NCBI RefSeq assembly: GCF_015182315.1 | Contig: NZ_PRDL01000001.1 | Span: 2,294,001-2,358,000 of the forward strand | Origin: Cellvibrio polysaccharolyticus | GTDB taxonomy: Bacteria; Pseudomonadota; Gammaproteobacteria; Pseudomonadales; Cellvibrionaceae | Direction: 5' to 3' | Length of the DNA stretch: 64,000 nucleotides | In this document: one piece after another, positions 18,583 to 27,090 of the stretch | Position numbering within the stretch: position 1 is the stretch's first letter | How the letters are laid out: the number at the start of each line of letters is the position of its first letter | Position numbers and translations under genes: made by a program | Notes under the pieces: generated by a model | What the model was told of the DNA's origin: nothing | The model's database searches: none | The model's input: the letters and a program-made list of their open reading frames with translations, nothing else

Positions 18583-18756
18583 CCAAACCTAAGGGGTCCT
18601 AAAGTCGGCGCATTGTTGACCCTTGACGGTGTCAAGGCACAGATGTCGTTCAATCATTAACTTGATGATCGAGACGGATCGCTGGCCTCACTCAGGGAAC
18701 ACCTCGCCAAAACAACCCGAAGCTATCGTAAAGTTGAAGGACAATTATTCACATAG
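18583..18756 (+). pseudogene. Possible remnant of a degraded coding sequence
   Basis: One plus frame is open from 18583 to 18756 apart from a single in-frame TAA after MSFNH. The two halves, LTLDGVKAQMSFNH and DRDGSLASLREHLAKTTR, look protein-like, and the frame is closed at both ends. No start signal is seen. It may be a short remnant of a gene left beside the transposon end, or a chance frame. Confidence 0.25.
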
Positions 18757-18821
18757 ATTTAACTCAGATCGTTCCTATGCCTCCCAAGAAGCTGCAGTGC
18801 CAAACTAGGACGTATAAATAT

Positions 18822-18972
18822 TTCAACGTTTTAGTAGGAAAATTAAAATATTGGGAAATTAAGATCGTGAATCTTGTACTTCAATACTTTAGTTGGAAGA
18901 AAGAATAAATTTTATCTTTAAATTCAATAACATATTTTTTTGAGGATTTGATACTTTAGTTGGCTATCTACA
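18822..18972. repeat. Probable right end of the Tn7/Tn5053-like element with three transposase-site-like repeats
   Basis: Three direct repeats share TTTAGTTGG or close forms: TTCAACGTTTTAGTAGG (18822-18838), TTCAATACTTTAGTTGG (18880-18896) and TTGATACTTTAGTTGG (18948-18963). Spacings are 58 and 67 bases, and the surrounding DNA is very A/T-rich. The last repeat is followed by CTATCTACA, so the element would begin with TGTAGATAG when read inward from 18972, as expected for TnsB-type ends (TGT...ACA). Multiple spaced sites of this kind are typical of Tn7-like ends. A matching left end was not found and may have been lost at the IS3 junction. Confidence 0.5.
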
Positions 18973-19366
18973 GACAGATAACCCACTTAAGTAATAAATG
19001 CCCCAACTGGCTCATCAATCTATTCCCCGGATTAGACGGATAATACTTTTCTCCAGCAAAAATCTCACCAAAGGTGCTGCGCATAATTGTAGATTTGCTG
19101 TGCGTATGTCTGATGACATCCTATCCTGGGCCAAAACCCTGAGGAAATCCGACCCAATGTCCTGAATTGTTAAGCACTTAACGCCGGGGTTTTGAGGTTA
19201 ATAACATAGCAATCTCTTGAACGCATGCATCCTTTGCGCGCCTTTGCTGTATTGCACAGACAGCCGAAACGCTCATACCGTCAATGCCAGCGCCGCGATT
19301 GTGCTATTTTGACAGGCATCGACTTTCCGCCATTCACGCACTTTTCATGCACTAAAAAAGGACCTG
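18973..19366. other. Non-coding flank right of the transposon end
   Basis: No gene is visible in this stretch. GACAG at 18973-18977 is where a 5-bp target duplication would lie. TTGACAGG near 19307 could be part of the promoter of the downstream phosphatase-like gene, but no clear -10 box is seen. Confidence 0.35.
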
Positions 19367-19888
19367 ATGGAAATGATTAATTTCAAGAAGATAGCTACGG
19401 CAACAATGCTGGGCTTGGCATTTGCGGTTTGTTATGCAGATGACAGTCGGCCGTTACCGGAACCGCCAAAGGGTTTTTATGTGCCTGCGGAAAACCTGAT
19501 CACCGGCGGACAACCGTCAAAAAGTGACTTTTTACAGCTCAAAAATGCCGGTGTTACCAAGGTTATAAACCTGCGCGCACCTGCTGAGGAGATTGATTTT
19601 AACGAGCAACAACAAGCTGAAGCGCTCGGGCTGGAGTATGTTTCCCTGCCTGTAGCCGGCGCTGCGGATATCACGCTGGAGAATGCAGAAAAACTGCATG
19701 CGCTGCTGGCAGACGAGCAAAAAGTCTTTTTACATTGCGCGTCCGGGAACCGTGTCGGCGCCCTCCTCGCTATTCGCGCGCATGCATTTCAGGGACAACC
19801 GGCGGATGCATCGCTGGAGGTTGGCCGTGCTGCCGGCCTTGGATCGCTGGAAGAAAAAGTGAAATCCGTCTTTGAATCCCTGCAATGA
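19367..19888 (+). CDS. Secreted DUF442/BLH-type tyrosine-phosphatase-like protein, 173 aa
   Basis: An N-terminal signal peptide (ATMLGLAFAVCYA) is followed by a small phosphatase-fold domain with the CX5R loop in FLHCASGNRVG near residue 124. The phrases ITGGQPSKSDF and KVINLRAPAE are typical of the DUF442/beta-lactamase-hydrolase-like family, which belongs to the dual-specificity phosphatase superfamily. The catalytic Cys and Arg are intact, so a phosphatase or related phosphoryl-binding role in the periplasm is plausible; the substrate is unknown. The start is supported by AAAGGACCTG before the ATG. It stands alone, converging on the KfrA-like gene. Confidence 0.8.
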   Translation: MEMINFKKIATATMLGLAFAVCYADDSRPLPEPPKGFYVPAENLITGGQPSKSDFLQLKNAGVTKVINLRAPAEEIDFNEQQQAEALGLEYVSLPVAGAADITLENAEKLHALLADEQKVFLHCASGNRVGALLAIRAHAFQGQPADASLEVGRAAGLGSLEEKVKSVFESLQ

Positions 19889-19913
19889 AGACCCGCACTA
19901 TAGCGCCACCTGG

Positions 19914-20903
19914 CTACAGTGGCGCTCGGGTATTTTTACTAAAACCGCGATAATTAAACAGCTTGCTCCTGACGTTCAGCTCGGCTTTTACGGTGATCAA
20001 TTCAGTGGTAAGCCCGGACAATTTTTCCTGCAAATCCGTCTGTATAAGACGCAGAGCGCCTATTTCTGCGGTGTTTTGCTGATTTTCCCGCTCCAGTATT
20101 GCTGACGCAGTAACCGCGCCCATTACTTTTTCTTCACTGACCTTCAGCGCCGTTTCGAACTGCTGGGCATTGCGGCGGGATTCCGTCAGCTCGGCAATCA
20201 GCCGAGCGTTATCCTTGTTCAGCTGTGTCACATCGGTTTGCTTGAGGGATATCGTTTGCTTCAGCTGTCTTATTTCTCCCTGAAGTTGCTGAACCTGATG
20301 CTCATGCCGGCGCTGCTCCTGCTCCCGCTGTTCTTTGGCGGCGTTCCGGAAGTGCTCCAGCGTATCCCGGGCATGCTGATGCTTCTCTTCAAGGGAGCTG
20401 ATATGCGCCGATTTTTCCTTTAAATGGGTATCTTTATCGGCGACCTGTTGTTGCAGGCGCCCTACCTCTATCTGCATTACCTGATGGTCATTGCCTAAAG
20501 ATTTGACGCTTTGTTCCGACGCTTCCAGCTGCGCCCGGAGTTGCTGGATCATCTGCTCGGCAGCGTCTGCTTGCTGCGTTTTCTCTTCGAGGTGCGATTT
20601 CAGGTCTTGTAGTACACCTGCATGTTGTTTCTGGTAGTCCTCTACCAGCGCCCTCGCCTCCTCGTGCAGCTGGTTTGCCAAGCCCTCCACCATGGCGGCA
20701 AGCGTATCGCCCAGTGCTATTTTCTTATCCGCCGTCAAAGGCTTTTCATCAGCCAACTCCTTTAAATAGCGGTGAATAGTTGCTTTTGAGCCGGTATTTC
20801 CCAATTCGACACGAACCGCATCTATCGAAGGGTTGATCCCTTTTGCGAGCAAAGCATCTTTGGCCTTCTGGATCTGGAACTTGTTAACACCGCTATTTGC
20901 CAT
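19914..20903 (-). CDS. KfrA-like DNA-binding coiled-coil protein, 329 aa
   Basis: Residues 1-60 form a KfrA-N-type helix-turn-helix domain (INPSIDAVRVELGNTGSKAT, then IHRYLKEL). The rest is one long coiled coil rich in Gln, Glu and Lys (for example LQQQVADKDTHLKEKSA). Plasmid KfrA proteins bind operators, repress their own promoter and form filaments. This chromosomal copy is divergent from a tyrosine recombinase gene, with a palindromic repeat in the 130-base gap, so autoregulation together with control of the recombinase is likely. Such pairs occur in mobile regions of pseudomonads, which suggests a second, smaller mobile locus here. Confidence 0.8.
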   Translation of the reverse strand: MANSGVNKFQIQKAKDALLAKGINPSIDAVRVELGNTGSKATIHRYLKELADEKPLTADKKIALGDTLAAMVEGLANQLHEEARALVEDYQKQHAGVLQDLKSHLEEKTQQADAAEQMIQQLRAQLEASEQSVKSLGNDHQVMQIEVGRLQQQVADKDTHLKEKSAHISSLEEKHQHARDTLEHFRNAAKEQREQEQRRHEHQVQQLQGEIRQLKQTISLKQTDVTQLNKDNARLIAELTESRRNAQQFETALKVSEEKVMGAVTASAILERENQQNTAEIGALRLIQTDLQEKLSGLTTELITVKAELNVRSKLFNYRGFSKNTRAPL

Positions 20904-20935
20904 GATTTTTATGCGCCCTGATTATTTCGTACTGT

Positions 20936-20961
20936 ATTACATACTATGTAATTACATACTA
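20936..20961. promoter_or_regulatory. Palindromic operator between the KfrA-like and recombinase genes
   Basis: ATTACATACTATGTAAT (20936-20952) is a perfect odd palindrome, and its left half ATTACATACTA recurs at 20951-20961, 15 bases on. It lies in the only intergenic space shared by the two divergent genes, so it is the natural binding site for the KfrA-like protein. Confidence 0.6.
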
Positions 20962-21033
20962 AATATAGACTCTTTAAAGATCAATAATTAGAAGCATATA
21001 AGATTGAATAATTGGTAATTATCTGATGTTAGA

Positions 21034-22041
21034 ATGCGTTTTGGGATAAACAAGGGTGAATTCAGTACAGCTATGCATAGCATCGACACTTACATTAATG
21101 CCGCCACCCGCGAAAACACGCGGCGGAGCTATCGCTCGGCAATCGAGCACTTTGAGGTTGAATGGGGTGGCTTTCTTCCTGCAACGGCAGATTCCATTGC
21201 CCGCTACCTGGCGGATTATGCAGCTAACCTGGCTGTTAATACGTTGCGGCAGCGACTGGCAGCCATCTCCCAGTGGCACATCGAGCAAGGCTTTCCCGAC
21301 CCGACCAAAAGCCCTATGGTTAAAAAAGTCATTAAAGGCATCCAGTCTGTTCACCCGCCACAGATCACCCAGGCAAAACCCCTGGCACTTGGCCATCTGG
21401 AACAGATAGATGAATGGCTGGATGGCCAGATAGTCAACGCGCTTTCACGAGGCGACCAACCGGCATTGCTGCGAGCAAGGCGTGACCGGGCGATTGTGCT
21501 GCTGGGATTTTGGCGGGGGTTCCGCAGTGATGAACTTAGCCGCCTGGAAGTTCAACACATTGTGTTAACGCCGGGCCAGGGGATGACGTTATTTCTGCCT
21601 CACACCAAAACCTTGCATCAGGGCACAACCTTCAAAGCGCCGGCACTTAACCGGCTCTGCCCTCTACAGGCCTATGAAGCATGGCGGGATGCGGCGAAAC
21701 TCACCAACGGCCCGGTTTTTCAAGGCATCAACCGCTGGGGGCAGCTGAGCGGGCGCACGATAAACCCGACAAGTTATATCCCTTTATTGCGCGGCTTGTT
21801 TGAGGCCGCCGGCGTCGCAGACGCCGCGCTTTACTCAAGCCACTCACTGCGCCGCGGGTTTGCAACCTGGGCCAGCACCAGCGGATGGGACTTAAAAACA
21901 CTGATGGATTATGTGGGGTGGAAGGATATGCGATCGGCAATGCGCTATATCGAAGGTGCCGATCCTTTTGCTCATCATCGTATCAATGCAGAACTCGCAA
22001 CCCATGCTGCTCATAACAAGACGCTGGAGGTGCTGCTTTAA
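21034..22041 (+). CDS. Tyrosine recombinase, 335 aa
   Basis: A SAM-like N-terminal core-binding domain (SIDTYINAATRENTRRSYRS) is followed by the catalytic domain with Arg in LLGFWRGFRSDELS (about 166), the HSLRR box (about 270), Trp in DYVGWKD at the second His position, and Tyr in AMRYIEGAD (about 308). The product belongs to the XerC/XerD-like recombinases. The first ATG (21034) has no clear ribosome binding site; the Met at residue 14 is an alternative. Control through the palindrome shared with the KfrA-like gene is likely. It is not closely similar to the 540-aa integrase of the left island. Confidence 0.85.
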   Translation: MRFGINKGEFSTAMHSIDTYINAATRENTRRSYRSAIEHFEVEWGGFLPATADSIARYLADYAANLAVNTLRQRLAAISQWHIEQGFPDPTKSPMVKKVIKGIQSVHPPQITQAKPLALGHLEQIDEWLDGQIVNALSRGDQPALLRARRDRAIVLLGFWRGFRSDELSRLEVQHIVLTPGQGMTLFLPHTKTLHQGTTFKAPALNRLCPLQAYEAWRDAAKLTNGPVFQGINRWGQLSGRTINPTSYIPLLRGLFEAAGVADAALYSSHSLRRGFATWASTSGWDLKTLMDYVGWKDMRSAMRYIEGADPFAHHRINAELATHAAHNKTLEVLL

Positions 22042-22111
22042 ATAGCGGATGCATTGCGGATTGCCAACGCCCTACCGTTAATCCATCAGGACATTGGCAG
22101 GATCAGGCAAG

Positions 22112-22150
22112 AAAAAGCGTCGAATGGTCTACCGGGTAACGAGGCTTTTT
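22112..22150 (+). terminator. Intrinsic terminator after the recombinase gene
   Basis: AAAAAGCGTCG (22112-22122) pairs with CGAGGCTTTTT (22140-22150) with one mismatch, and the right arm ends in a T run. It lies about 70 bases after the recombinase stop. Confidence 0.65.
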
Positions 22151-22220
22151 CCTAAAAATATCGGTCAGGCAAGCAACCGGTATTTTGCAGCTAACATCCA
22201 CTGCTCATCAGGAAATCAAT

Positions 22221-23294
22221 ATGAATATCACCCTCTCCCGGAAAAAATTCATTCACGGTGCACTACTCGCCGGCGCCGCCATCGTTGCTGGCGCCCAATC
22301 CGTGTCCGCAGCCACGCCAGACGCTGAAAAAACAGCGGCTATTCCCATGACACAAACCTGGGATAAGACGTTTCCCAAAAGCGATAAGGTTGACCACCGC
22401 AAAGTATCTTTTAAAAACCGCTACGGTATTACTCTCGCCGCTGATGTGTATCTGCCCAAAAACCGTGGTAACAAAAGTCTGCCAGCGCTTGCCATCAGTG
22501 GCCCGTTTGGCGCCGTGAAAGAACAATCATCGGGCTTGTATGCACAAACGATGGCCGAGCGTGGTTACGCTGCCATCGCATTTGACCCGTCTTATACCGG
22601 TGAAAGCAGTGGCGAACCGCGCAATGTTGCATCACCGGATATCAATACTGAAGACTTTAGTGCAGCGGTCGATTTCCTGGGATCGCAGGCTGCGGTGAAC
22701 CGTGAGCAAATCGGGATTATCGGCATTTGTGGTTATGCCGGTATGGGTTTGAATGCAGCGGCGGTCGATAAACGTATCAAAGCCGTCGCCACTACCAGCA
22801 TGTACGATATGTCACGGGTAATGTCGAAAGGTTACAACGACAGCACCACCAAAGCCCAACGTGCAGAGGTACTGGAAAAACTGAGCCAGCAGCGCTGGGT
22901 AGACGCATCCGCACCGGGGGCAAGAGTCTTGCCGGAAACCCTGGAAGGCGTGAGCAATCCGGTGATACAAATGTACTTTGATTATTACCGCACACCGCGC
23001 GGTTTTCATGAGCGCTCCGCCAATTCCAATGGCGCATGGACAGCCACAATGCCGCTGTCTTTTATGAATATGCCATTGCTTACCTACATTGACGAAATCT
23101 CTCCCCGCCCCATCCTGCTGATTGCCGGTGAAAATGCCCACTCACGTTACTTCAGTGAAGACGCTTACAAAGCGGCTGCACAACCCAAAGAATTGATGAT
23201 TATTGAAGGCGCCGACCATGTTGATCTGTATGACCAGACCAACATCATTCCCTGGGGGAAACTGGATGCCTTTTTTACGGAACACTTGAAGTAA
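22221..23294 (+). CDS. YcjY-like alpha/beta hydrolase with signal peptide and Cys nucleophile
   Basis: The start ATG 22221 is preferred to 22185 because AGGAAATCA precedes it and the product then begins with an export signal (residues 1-30, SRKKFIHGALLAGAA, ending at SVSA). The mature protein is an alpha/beta hydrolase of the YcjY/dienelactone-hydrolase type. The nucleophile elbow is IIGICGYAGMG, with Cys instead of the common Ser; Asp in ENAHS-proximal PILLIAGE and His in EGADHVDLYD complete the likely triad. KRIKAVATTSMYDM is characteristic of the family. Substrates of this family are mostly unknown. The gene is monocistronic, between a terminator and a convergent lipoprotein gene. Confidence 0.8.
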   Translation: MNITLSRKKFIHGALLAGAAIVAGAQSVSAATPDAEKTAAIPMTQTWDKTFPKSDKVDHRKVSFKNRYGITLAADVYLPKNRGNKSLPALAISGPFGAVKEQSSGLYAQTMAERGYAAIAFDPSYTGESSGEPRNVASPDINTEDFSAAVDFLGSQAAVNREQIGIIGICGYAGMGLNAAAVDKRIKAVATTSMYDMSRVMSKGYNDSTTKAQRAEVLEKLSQQRWVDASAPGARVLPETLEGVSNPVIQMYFDYYRTPRGFHERSANSNGAWTATMPLSFMNMPLLTYIDEISPRPILLIAGENAHSRYFSEDAYKAAAQPKELMIIEGADHVDLYDQTNIIPWGKLDAFFTEHLK

Positions 23295-23378
23295 ACAGCA
23301 GAACTGTTGAGTCAGGGATGGCTCGACTGAGAAAACACGCTCGTGCAATTGCGAACGAAAAGATGCTGAGCCCTTTGG

Positions 23379-24128
23379 TTAAGGTGCTTCAGCATAAGTG
23401 CTTTTATAAGTACAACCGAAGGGAACGCGATAATACTCAAGCGGTTCAAGCCAGATGTTGTAGATTACCAGGTGGATGTTGTATTCGTTGACGTGCTCGC
23501 GATGGCTTTCATATTTTTTATATTCAAACTGTTCATTGCCGTTTGATATCGAAATTACCTCATCTGATTTTTTGCTCCAGTTCGGTTTCGCTATCTCTGT
23601 CGCATCAATTTCCCGCGTAAAATCATCTACTATCAGGGTGCCATTTTCAGAAAACTGAAATCCATATTCAGTTTCACAGTCCGTGCTTACAAATTCTGCT
23701 TCAGTAATGGTGATGGGAAATTCCGCTCGAACTTTGCTTTTACGTTCTGCTGGCAACTGCAACACGGATGGCATTATGTAAAGGCCGATATTACCCGCTG
23801 TATATTCATGTTTGCCGATCTGATCAGTCTGTATCGCAAAACCGCGCCCTGCGGTCACGCCATTATGTGCCAGCACATTTTCGATAGCATGCAGGTCTTT
23901 CTCCAGCCCTTTATAAGGCGAGTACAAGATGGCGTTGTTTTTCGAGGGTGATTCGTTATCTCTTTCCACCACCGCAAACCCTTTAGCCTCAAGGCCAGCG
24001 CGTATCTTTTCCTTGTCTGCTTCAGGTACGCCGTTCGCATGCAAATGTACGGTCGTAGTTGAACATCCTGATAGAAAAACAACCATAAATAAGGTGAATA
24101 GTGAGATGGCAGGCCGGATGACTTTCAT
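23379..24128 (-). CDS. Hypothetical lipoprotein, 249 aa
   Basis: From ATG 24128 the product starts with a lipoprotein signal (LFMVVFLSGC, Cys near residue 21). It then has a compact domain with VHLHANGVPEADKEKIRAGL, which resembles a LytR/OmpA-like alpha-beta segment in shape only. The C-terminal half is rich in beta strands. The function is unknown; attachment to the outer membrane is expected. The 34 extra codons upstream of 24128 are rejected because they place a Cys-rich tail before the signal peptide. It is a single gene, convergent with the hydrolase. Confidence 0.7.
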   Translation of the reverse strand: MKVIRPAISLFTLFMVVFLSGCSTTTVHLHANGVPEADKEKIRAGLEAKGFAVVERDNESPSKNNAILYSPYKGLEKDLHAIENVLAHNGVTAGRGFAIQTDQIGKHEYTAGNIGLYIMPSVLQLPAERKSKVRAEFPITITEAEFVSTDCETEYGFQFSENGTLIVDDFTREIDATEIAKPNWSKKSDEVISISNGNEQFEYKKYESHREHVNEYNIHLVIYNIWLEPLEYYRVPFGCTYKSTYAEAP

Positions 24129-24293
24129 ATTGTTATTCTCGATGCAATATTTCCGTTTGCGGGATAGCCCTGAATGAAGGAGCTGGCTATACGTTATTGT
24201 AATATAATTAGCATTGCAAGATTTTTGCATCGGGGATTGTTATAATTCCACCGCATTCAAACCCTTCTACAGCAGAATTTCTCAAAGTTACTA

Positions 24294-25709
24294 TCAGGAT
24301 ATGGGCGGAAGCGGATAGATTTTGTAGCGTGATGCCTTACCAAGAATGGCGCTGACCAGATATTTGTAAATATCCTTGTCCAGCGGCTGGGCATTTGCGC
24401 CATTGAGAATATCAGCGTAGTCGGCTTCGGATTGCGCAACACCGAGGATGCGCCAGTTATCAATGAGCAAATGCGTGGCGCTTTCCTGGTGTTGATCCGG
24501 TTCTATTAACACCACCGGGCCATCATAGGGCCAGGCCTTGAGGGCCAACGCCGAAAACCCCTCCAGCATTTTCACGTTATGAATCAACACAGACGATTTT
24601 CCTATGCAATAGCCGGCGCACTTTTTGAGTTGATGGCTGGTACAGGCGCGATTGCCTGGATGTTCAAGCCCGGCCAGTTGATAACAAAGGCCGTGCTGGT
24701 CGCACAGGGTTTGAATATCCTGTTTGGCATTTTTCGCTGATGGGTAAAGCCCATAGAGTTTGCTGCGGCCAACCAGGTTATCGTTAAGCGAAACAATTTT
24801 TGGCACCAGCGTATTATTGCCGGCATCCTCCAGTTGAATGCTGTACAAATTACTCACTCGTCGCAGTTTGCGATTGTAAAGCGGTTGCAGGGCTTTGATC
24901 TTTTGCGACTCAAGAATCAACGCCGTCAGTTCCCCTGATGTTTGGTCAAACGTGATATGACGTGTTTGCTGGCAAATCTTCATCTCTTTCGACGAGCGAT
25001 GGTCCGCCGTAAAATGCGAGAGCACCCGCTTTCTGATATTGATACTTTTACCAATGTACAGCAGCTCTTTGGCCTCGCCCCAAAAATAATAAACACCGGG
25101 GCTGTTGGGTAACGCTTCAACGAGTGCAGGATCAAACCCGACCGGCAAACTCCCTCGCCGGTTTTGACTTTGGAGTGCAGCACGCACTTTTTCAGCACTG
25201 TTTTCTTCTTCGGCGATTTGAATAAATTTAAAGGTTGCTCTGGCGTCATCCAGTGCCCGGTGGCGGCTTTGCACCATAATTTGATGGCGGGCGATGATCT
25301 TTTCCAGACTGTGGCCGTCTCTGTCCGGGTACAAGGCGCGCGACATCTTTACAGTACACAGCAGCGGCGCTTTGAAGGTAAAAGCAAGGCGGGAAAACTC
25401 GTTGCGGATGAAGCCGTAATCAAAGCGCACATTGTGGGCGATAAACAATTTTCCCTGCAGGCGAAGCAGAATTTCTTTGGCCACCTGTTCAAAGTAAGGC
25501 GCCGATTCCACCATCGCATCCGTGATGCCGGTGATTCGCTGAATCATGGGCGGGATTTTCATACGCGGATTGATCAGGGTTGACCACTCGGTCACGCCGT
25601 TTTCGGTCACTTCTACAATGCCGATTTCGGTAATCCGATCGTAAGTGACATTGCCCCCTGTCGTTTCGATATCAACGATCACCGCGGGCAACTGAACATG
25701 TTTGAGCAT
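24294..25709 (-). CDS. DnaQ-type exonuclease fused to a GIY-YIG (Cho/UvrC-N-like) nuclease
   Basis: Residues 10-170 form a DEDDh exonuclease domain: Exo I IVDIETTGG, Exo II FIAHNVRFDYGFI and Exo III HRALDDARAT. Residues 200-290 form a GIY-YIG domain (PGVYYFWGEAKELLYIGKS, KRVLSHF) like that of E. coli Cho and the UvrC N-terminus. The rest resembles the C-terminal part of such fusion proteins, with a Cys pair (CTSHQLKKCAGYCIG). Cho makes the 3' incision in nucleotide excision repair and is SOS-induced. A LexA box 40 bases upstream supports the same regulation here. ATG 25709 is chosen over 25793 because the earlier residues would overlap the LexA box. The length, 471 aa, is normal for the fused form. 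Confidence 0.87.
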   Translation of the reverse strand: MLKHVQLPAVIVDIETTGGNVTYDRITEIGIVEVTENGVTEWSTLINPRMKIPPMIQRITGITDAMVESAPYFEQVAKEILLRLQGKLFIAHNVRFDYGFIRNEFSRLAFTFKAPLLCTVKMSRALYPDRDGHSLEKIIARHQIMVQSRHRALDDARATFKFIQIAEEENSAEKVRAALQSQNRRGSLPVGFDPALVEALPNSPGVYYFWGEAKELLYIGKSINIRKRVLSHFTADHRSSKEMKICQQTRHITFDQTSGELTALILESQKIKALQPLYNRKLRRVSNLYSIQLEDAGNNTLVPKIVSLNDNLVGRSKLYGLYPSAKNAKQDIQTLCDQHGLCYQLAGLEHPGNRACTSHQLKKCAGYCIGKSSVLIHNVKMLEGFSALALKAWPYDGPVVLIEPDQHQESATHLLIDNWRILGVAQSEADYADILNGANAQPLDKDIYKYLVSAILGKASRYKIYPLPPIS

Positions 25710-25748
25710 AAACCTGTTTTTCTCCGGCGGTTGTCGATTGGCGAGTAG

Positions 25749-25764
25749 CTGTATTAATGTACAG
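25749..25764 (-). promoter_or_regulatory. LexA box of the exonuclease/GIY-YIG gene
   Basis: CTGTATTAATGTACAG has perfect CTGT and ACAG half sites around 8 bases. On the minus strand TATACT directly adjoins the box and is a likely -10 element. The box is 40 bases upstream of the chosen start. Confidence 0.88.
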
Positions 25765-25823
25765 TATAATCCGATTTGCCCGTCACTCGCCAATACTCCT
25801 CGTTAACGCTTGCAGCCGGAACA

Positions 25824-27017
25824 CTATAAAACTGCGCTAAAGCCCCACCCCGCGATACCACAGGCCATAACCACCAACCATGACGGTAGCTTCCCTATCA
25901 TTAAAGCTGCCAGCGCTGCCGCGGCAAGCGCTATATCCTGCGGGCCTTGAATGGCGCTGGTCCATACCGGTTGATAAAGCGCCGCCAGCAGCAAACCCAC
26001 TACCGCCGCATTGGCACCACACAACGCCGCCTGCATGCGCGCATTCGCCCGCAGTTGTTGCCAAAAAGGCAGCACACCGACAATCAACAGGAAAGAAGGG
26101 ACGAAAATCGCTACCAGACAGATGAATCCGCCCAACCAGCCGCTACTGGCAGCGCCAAGAAAAGCGGCAAAGCTGAACAAAGGGCCGGGAATGGCCTGAG
26201 CAGCACCGTAGCCGGCTAAAAAGGATTGCTGGTCAACCCAACCCGCAGGCACCACCTCAGCTTGCAACAACGGCAACACCACATGACCGCCGCCGAATAC
26301 CAGTGCGCCAGCCCGATAAAAGGCATCCACCATCAAAAGTGTCTGGCTCGGGAACAGCAAAGCCAGTAGCGGTAGCCCCAGAAGTAAACTGAAGAATAGG
26401 CCCAACCATATCAGCCCGGCGTTTCTTCCTACCATGATCGGCAATGGCGTGAGCGGCGTGTTCATCGCCGGTTTAAACAGCAACATACCGACCGCTGCCA
26501 TCAGAATAATCACCAGCGGTTGACCCCACACCGATGGCAGAAGCAGAACAAAAGCGGCTGCTACCAGCATAAGAAAGACGCGTAATACATCCGGACAAAG
26601 ATGACGCGCCATGCCCCACACCGCCTGTGCCACCACCGCCACTGCCGCCACTTTTAACCCCTGCAGCACGCCAGCAGACATGGCATCGCCGTAATGATTA
26701 ATGCCCAGCGCAAACAGTATCAGCAAGATAGCGGACGGCAGCGTGAAGCCTGTCCATGCCGCGAGTGCGCCGGTATAACCGCAACGTGAAAGGCCTAGCG
26801 CCATCCCGACCTGACTGCTGGTCGGCCCCGGCAAAAATTGACAGAGGGCAACAAGGTCCGCGTAGCTTTGCTCGCCAAGCCACTGCCGCCGCACCACAAA
26901 CTCATCACGGAAATAACCCAAATGGGCAATCGGCCCGCCGAATGAGGTCATGCCCAAACGCAGAAATATCCAAAACACCGCCCAGGGACGGTGGTCAATG
27001 CGGGTCGTGTTCGTCAT
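25824..27017 (-). CDS. chrA: Chromate transporter ChrA, long form
   Basis: The 397-aa membrane protein has two CHR domains. The first carries FLRLGMTSFGGPIAHLGYF and LCQFLPGPTSSQ; the second carries GALVFGGGHVVLPLLQ and AQAIPGPLFSF. About ten to twelve hydrophobic segments are visible. ChrA proteins export chromate from the cytoplasm, driven by the proton gradient, and give chromate resistance. The start at ATG 27017 has AAGG upstream; a GTG just before it is an alternative. No chrB regulator gene is adjacent. Confidence 0.92.
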   Translation of the reverse strand: MTNTTRIDHRPWAVFWIFLRLGMTSFGGPIAHLGYFRDEFVVRRQWLGEQSYADLVALCQFLPGPTSSQVGMALGLSRCGYTGALAAWTGFTLPSAILLILFALGINHYGDAMSAGVLQGLKVAAVAVVAQAVWGMARHLCPDVLRVFLMLVAAAFVLLLPSVWGQPLVIILMAAVGMLLFKPAMNTPLTPLPIMVGRNAGLIWLGLFFSLLLGLPLLALLFPSQTLLMVDAFYRAGALVFGGGHVVLPLLQAEVVPAGWVDQQSFLAGYGAAQAIPGPLFSFAAFLGAASSGWLGGFICLVAIFVPSFLLIVGVLPFWQQLRANARMQAALCGANAAVVGLLLAALYQPVWTSAIQGPQDIALAAAALAALMIGKLPSWLVVMACGIAGWGFSAVL

Positions 27018-27090
27018 CACCTTATGCTATCGGGTTAAATACGGGCATTTAAAACGAACATTATGACAATGATCCTGCTAGCGGGAAATT

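Noticed and set aside
18277..19366. tRNA gene as attachment site for the island
   Set aside because: No cloverleaf-like sequence with a T-loop motif was found by eye in this stretch.
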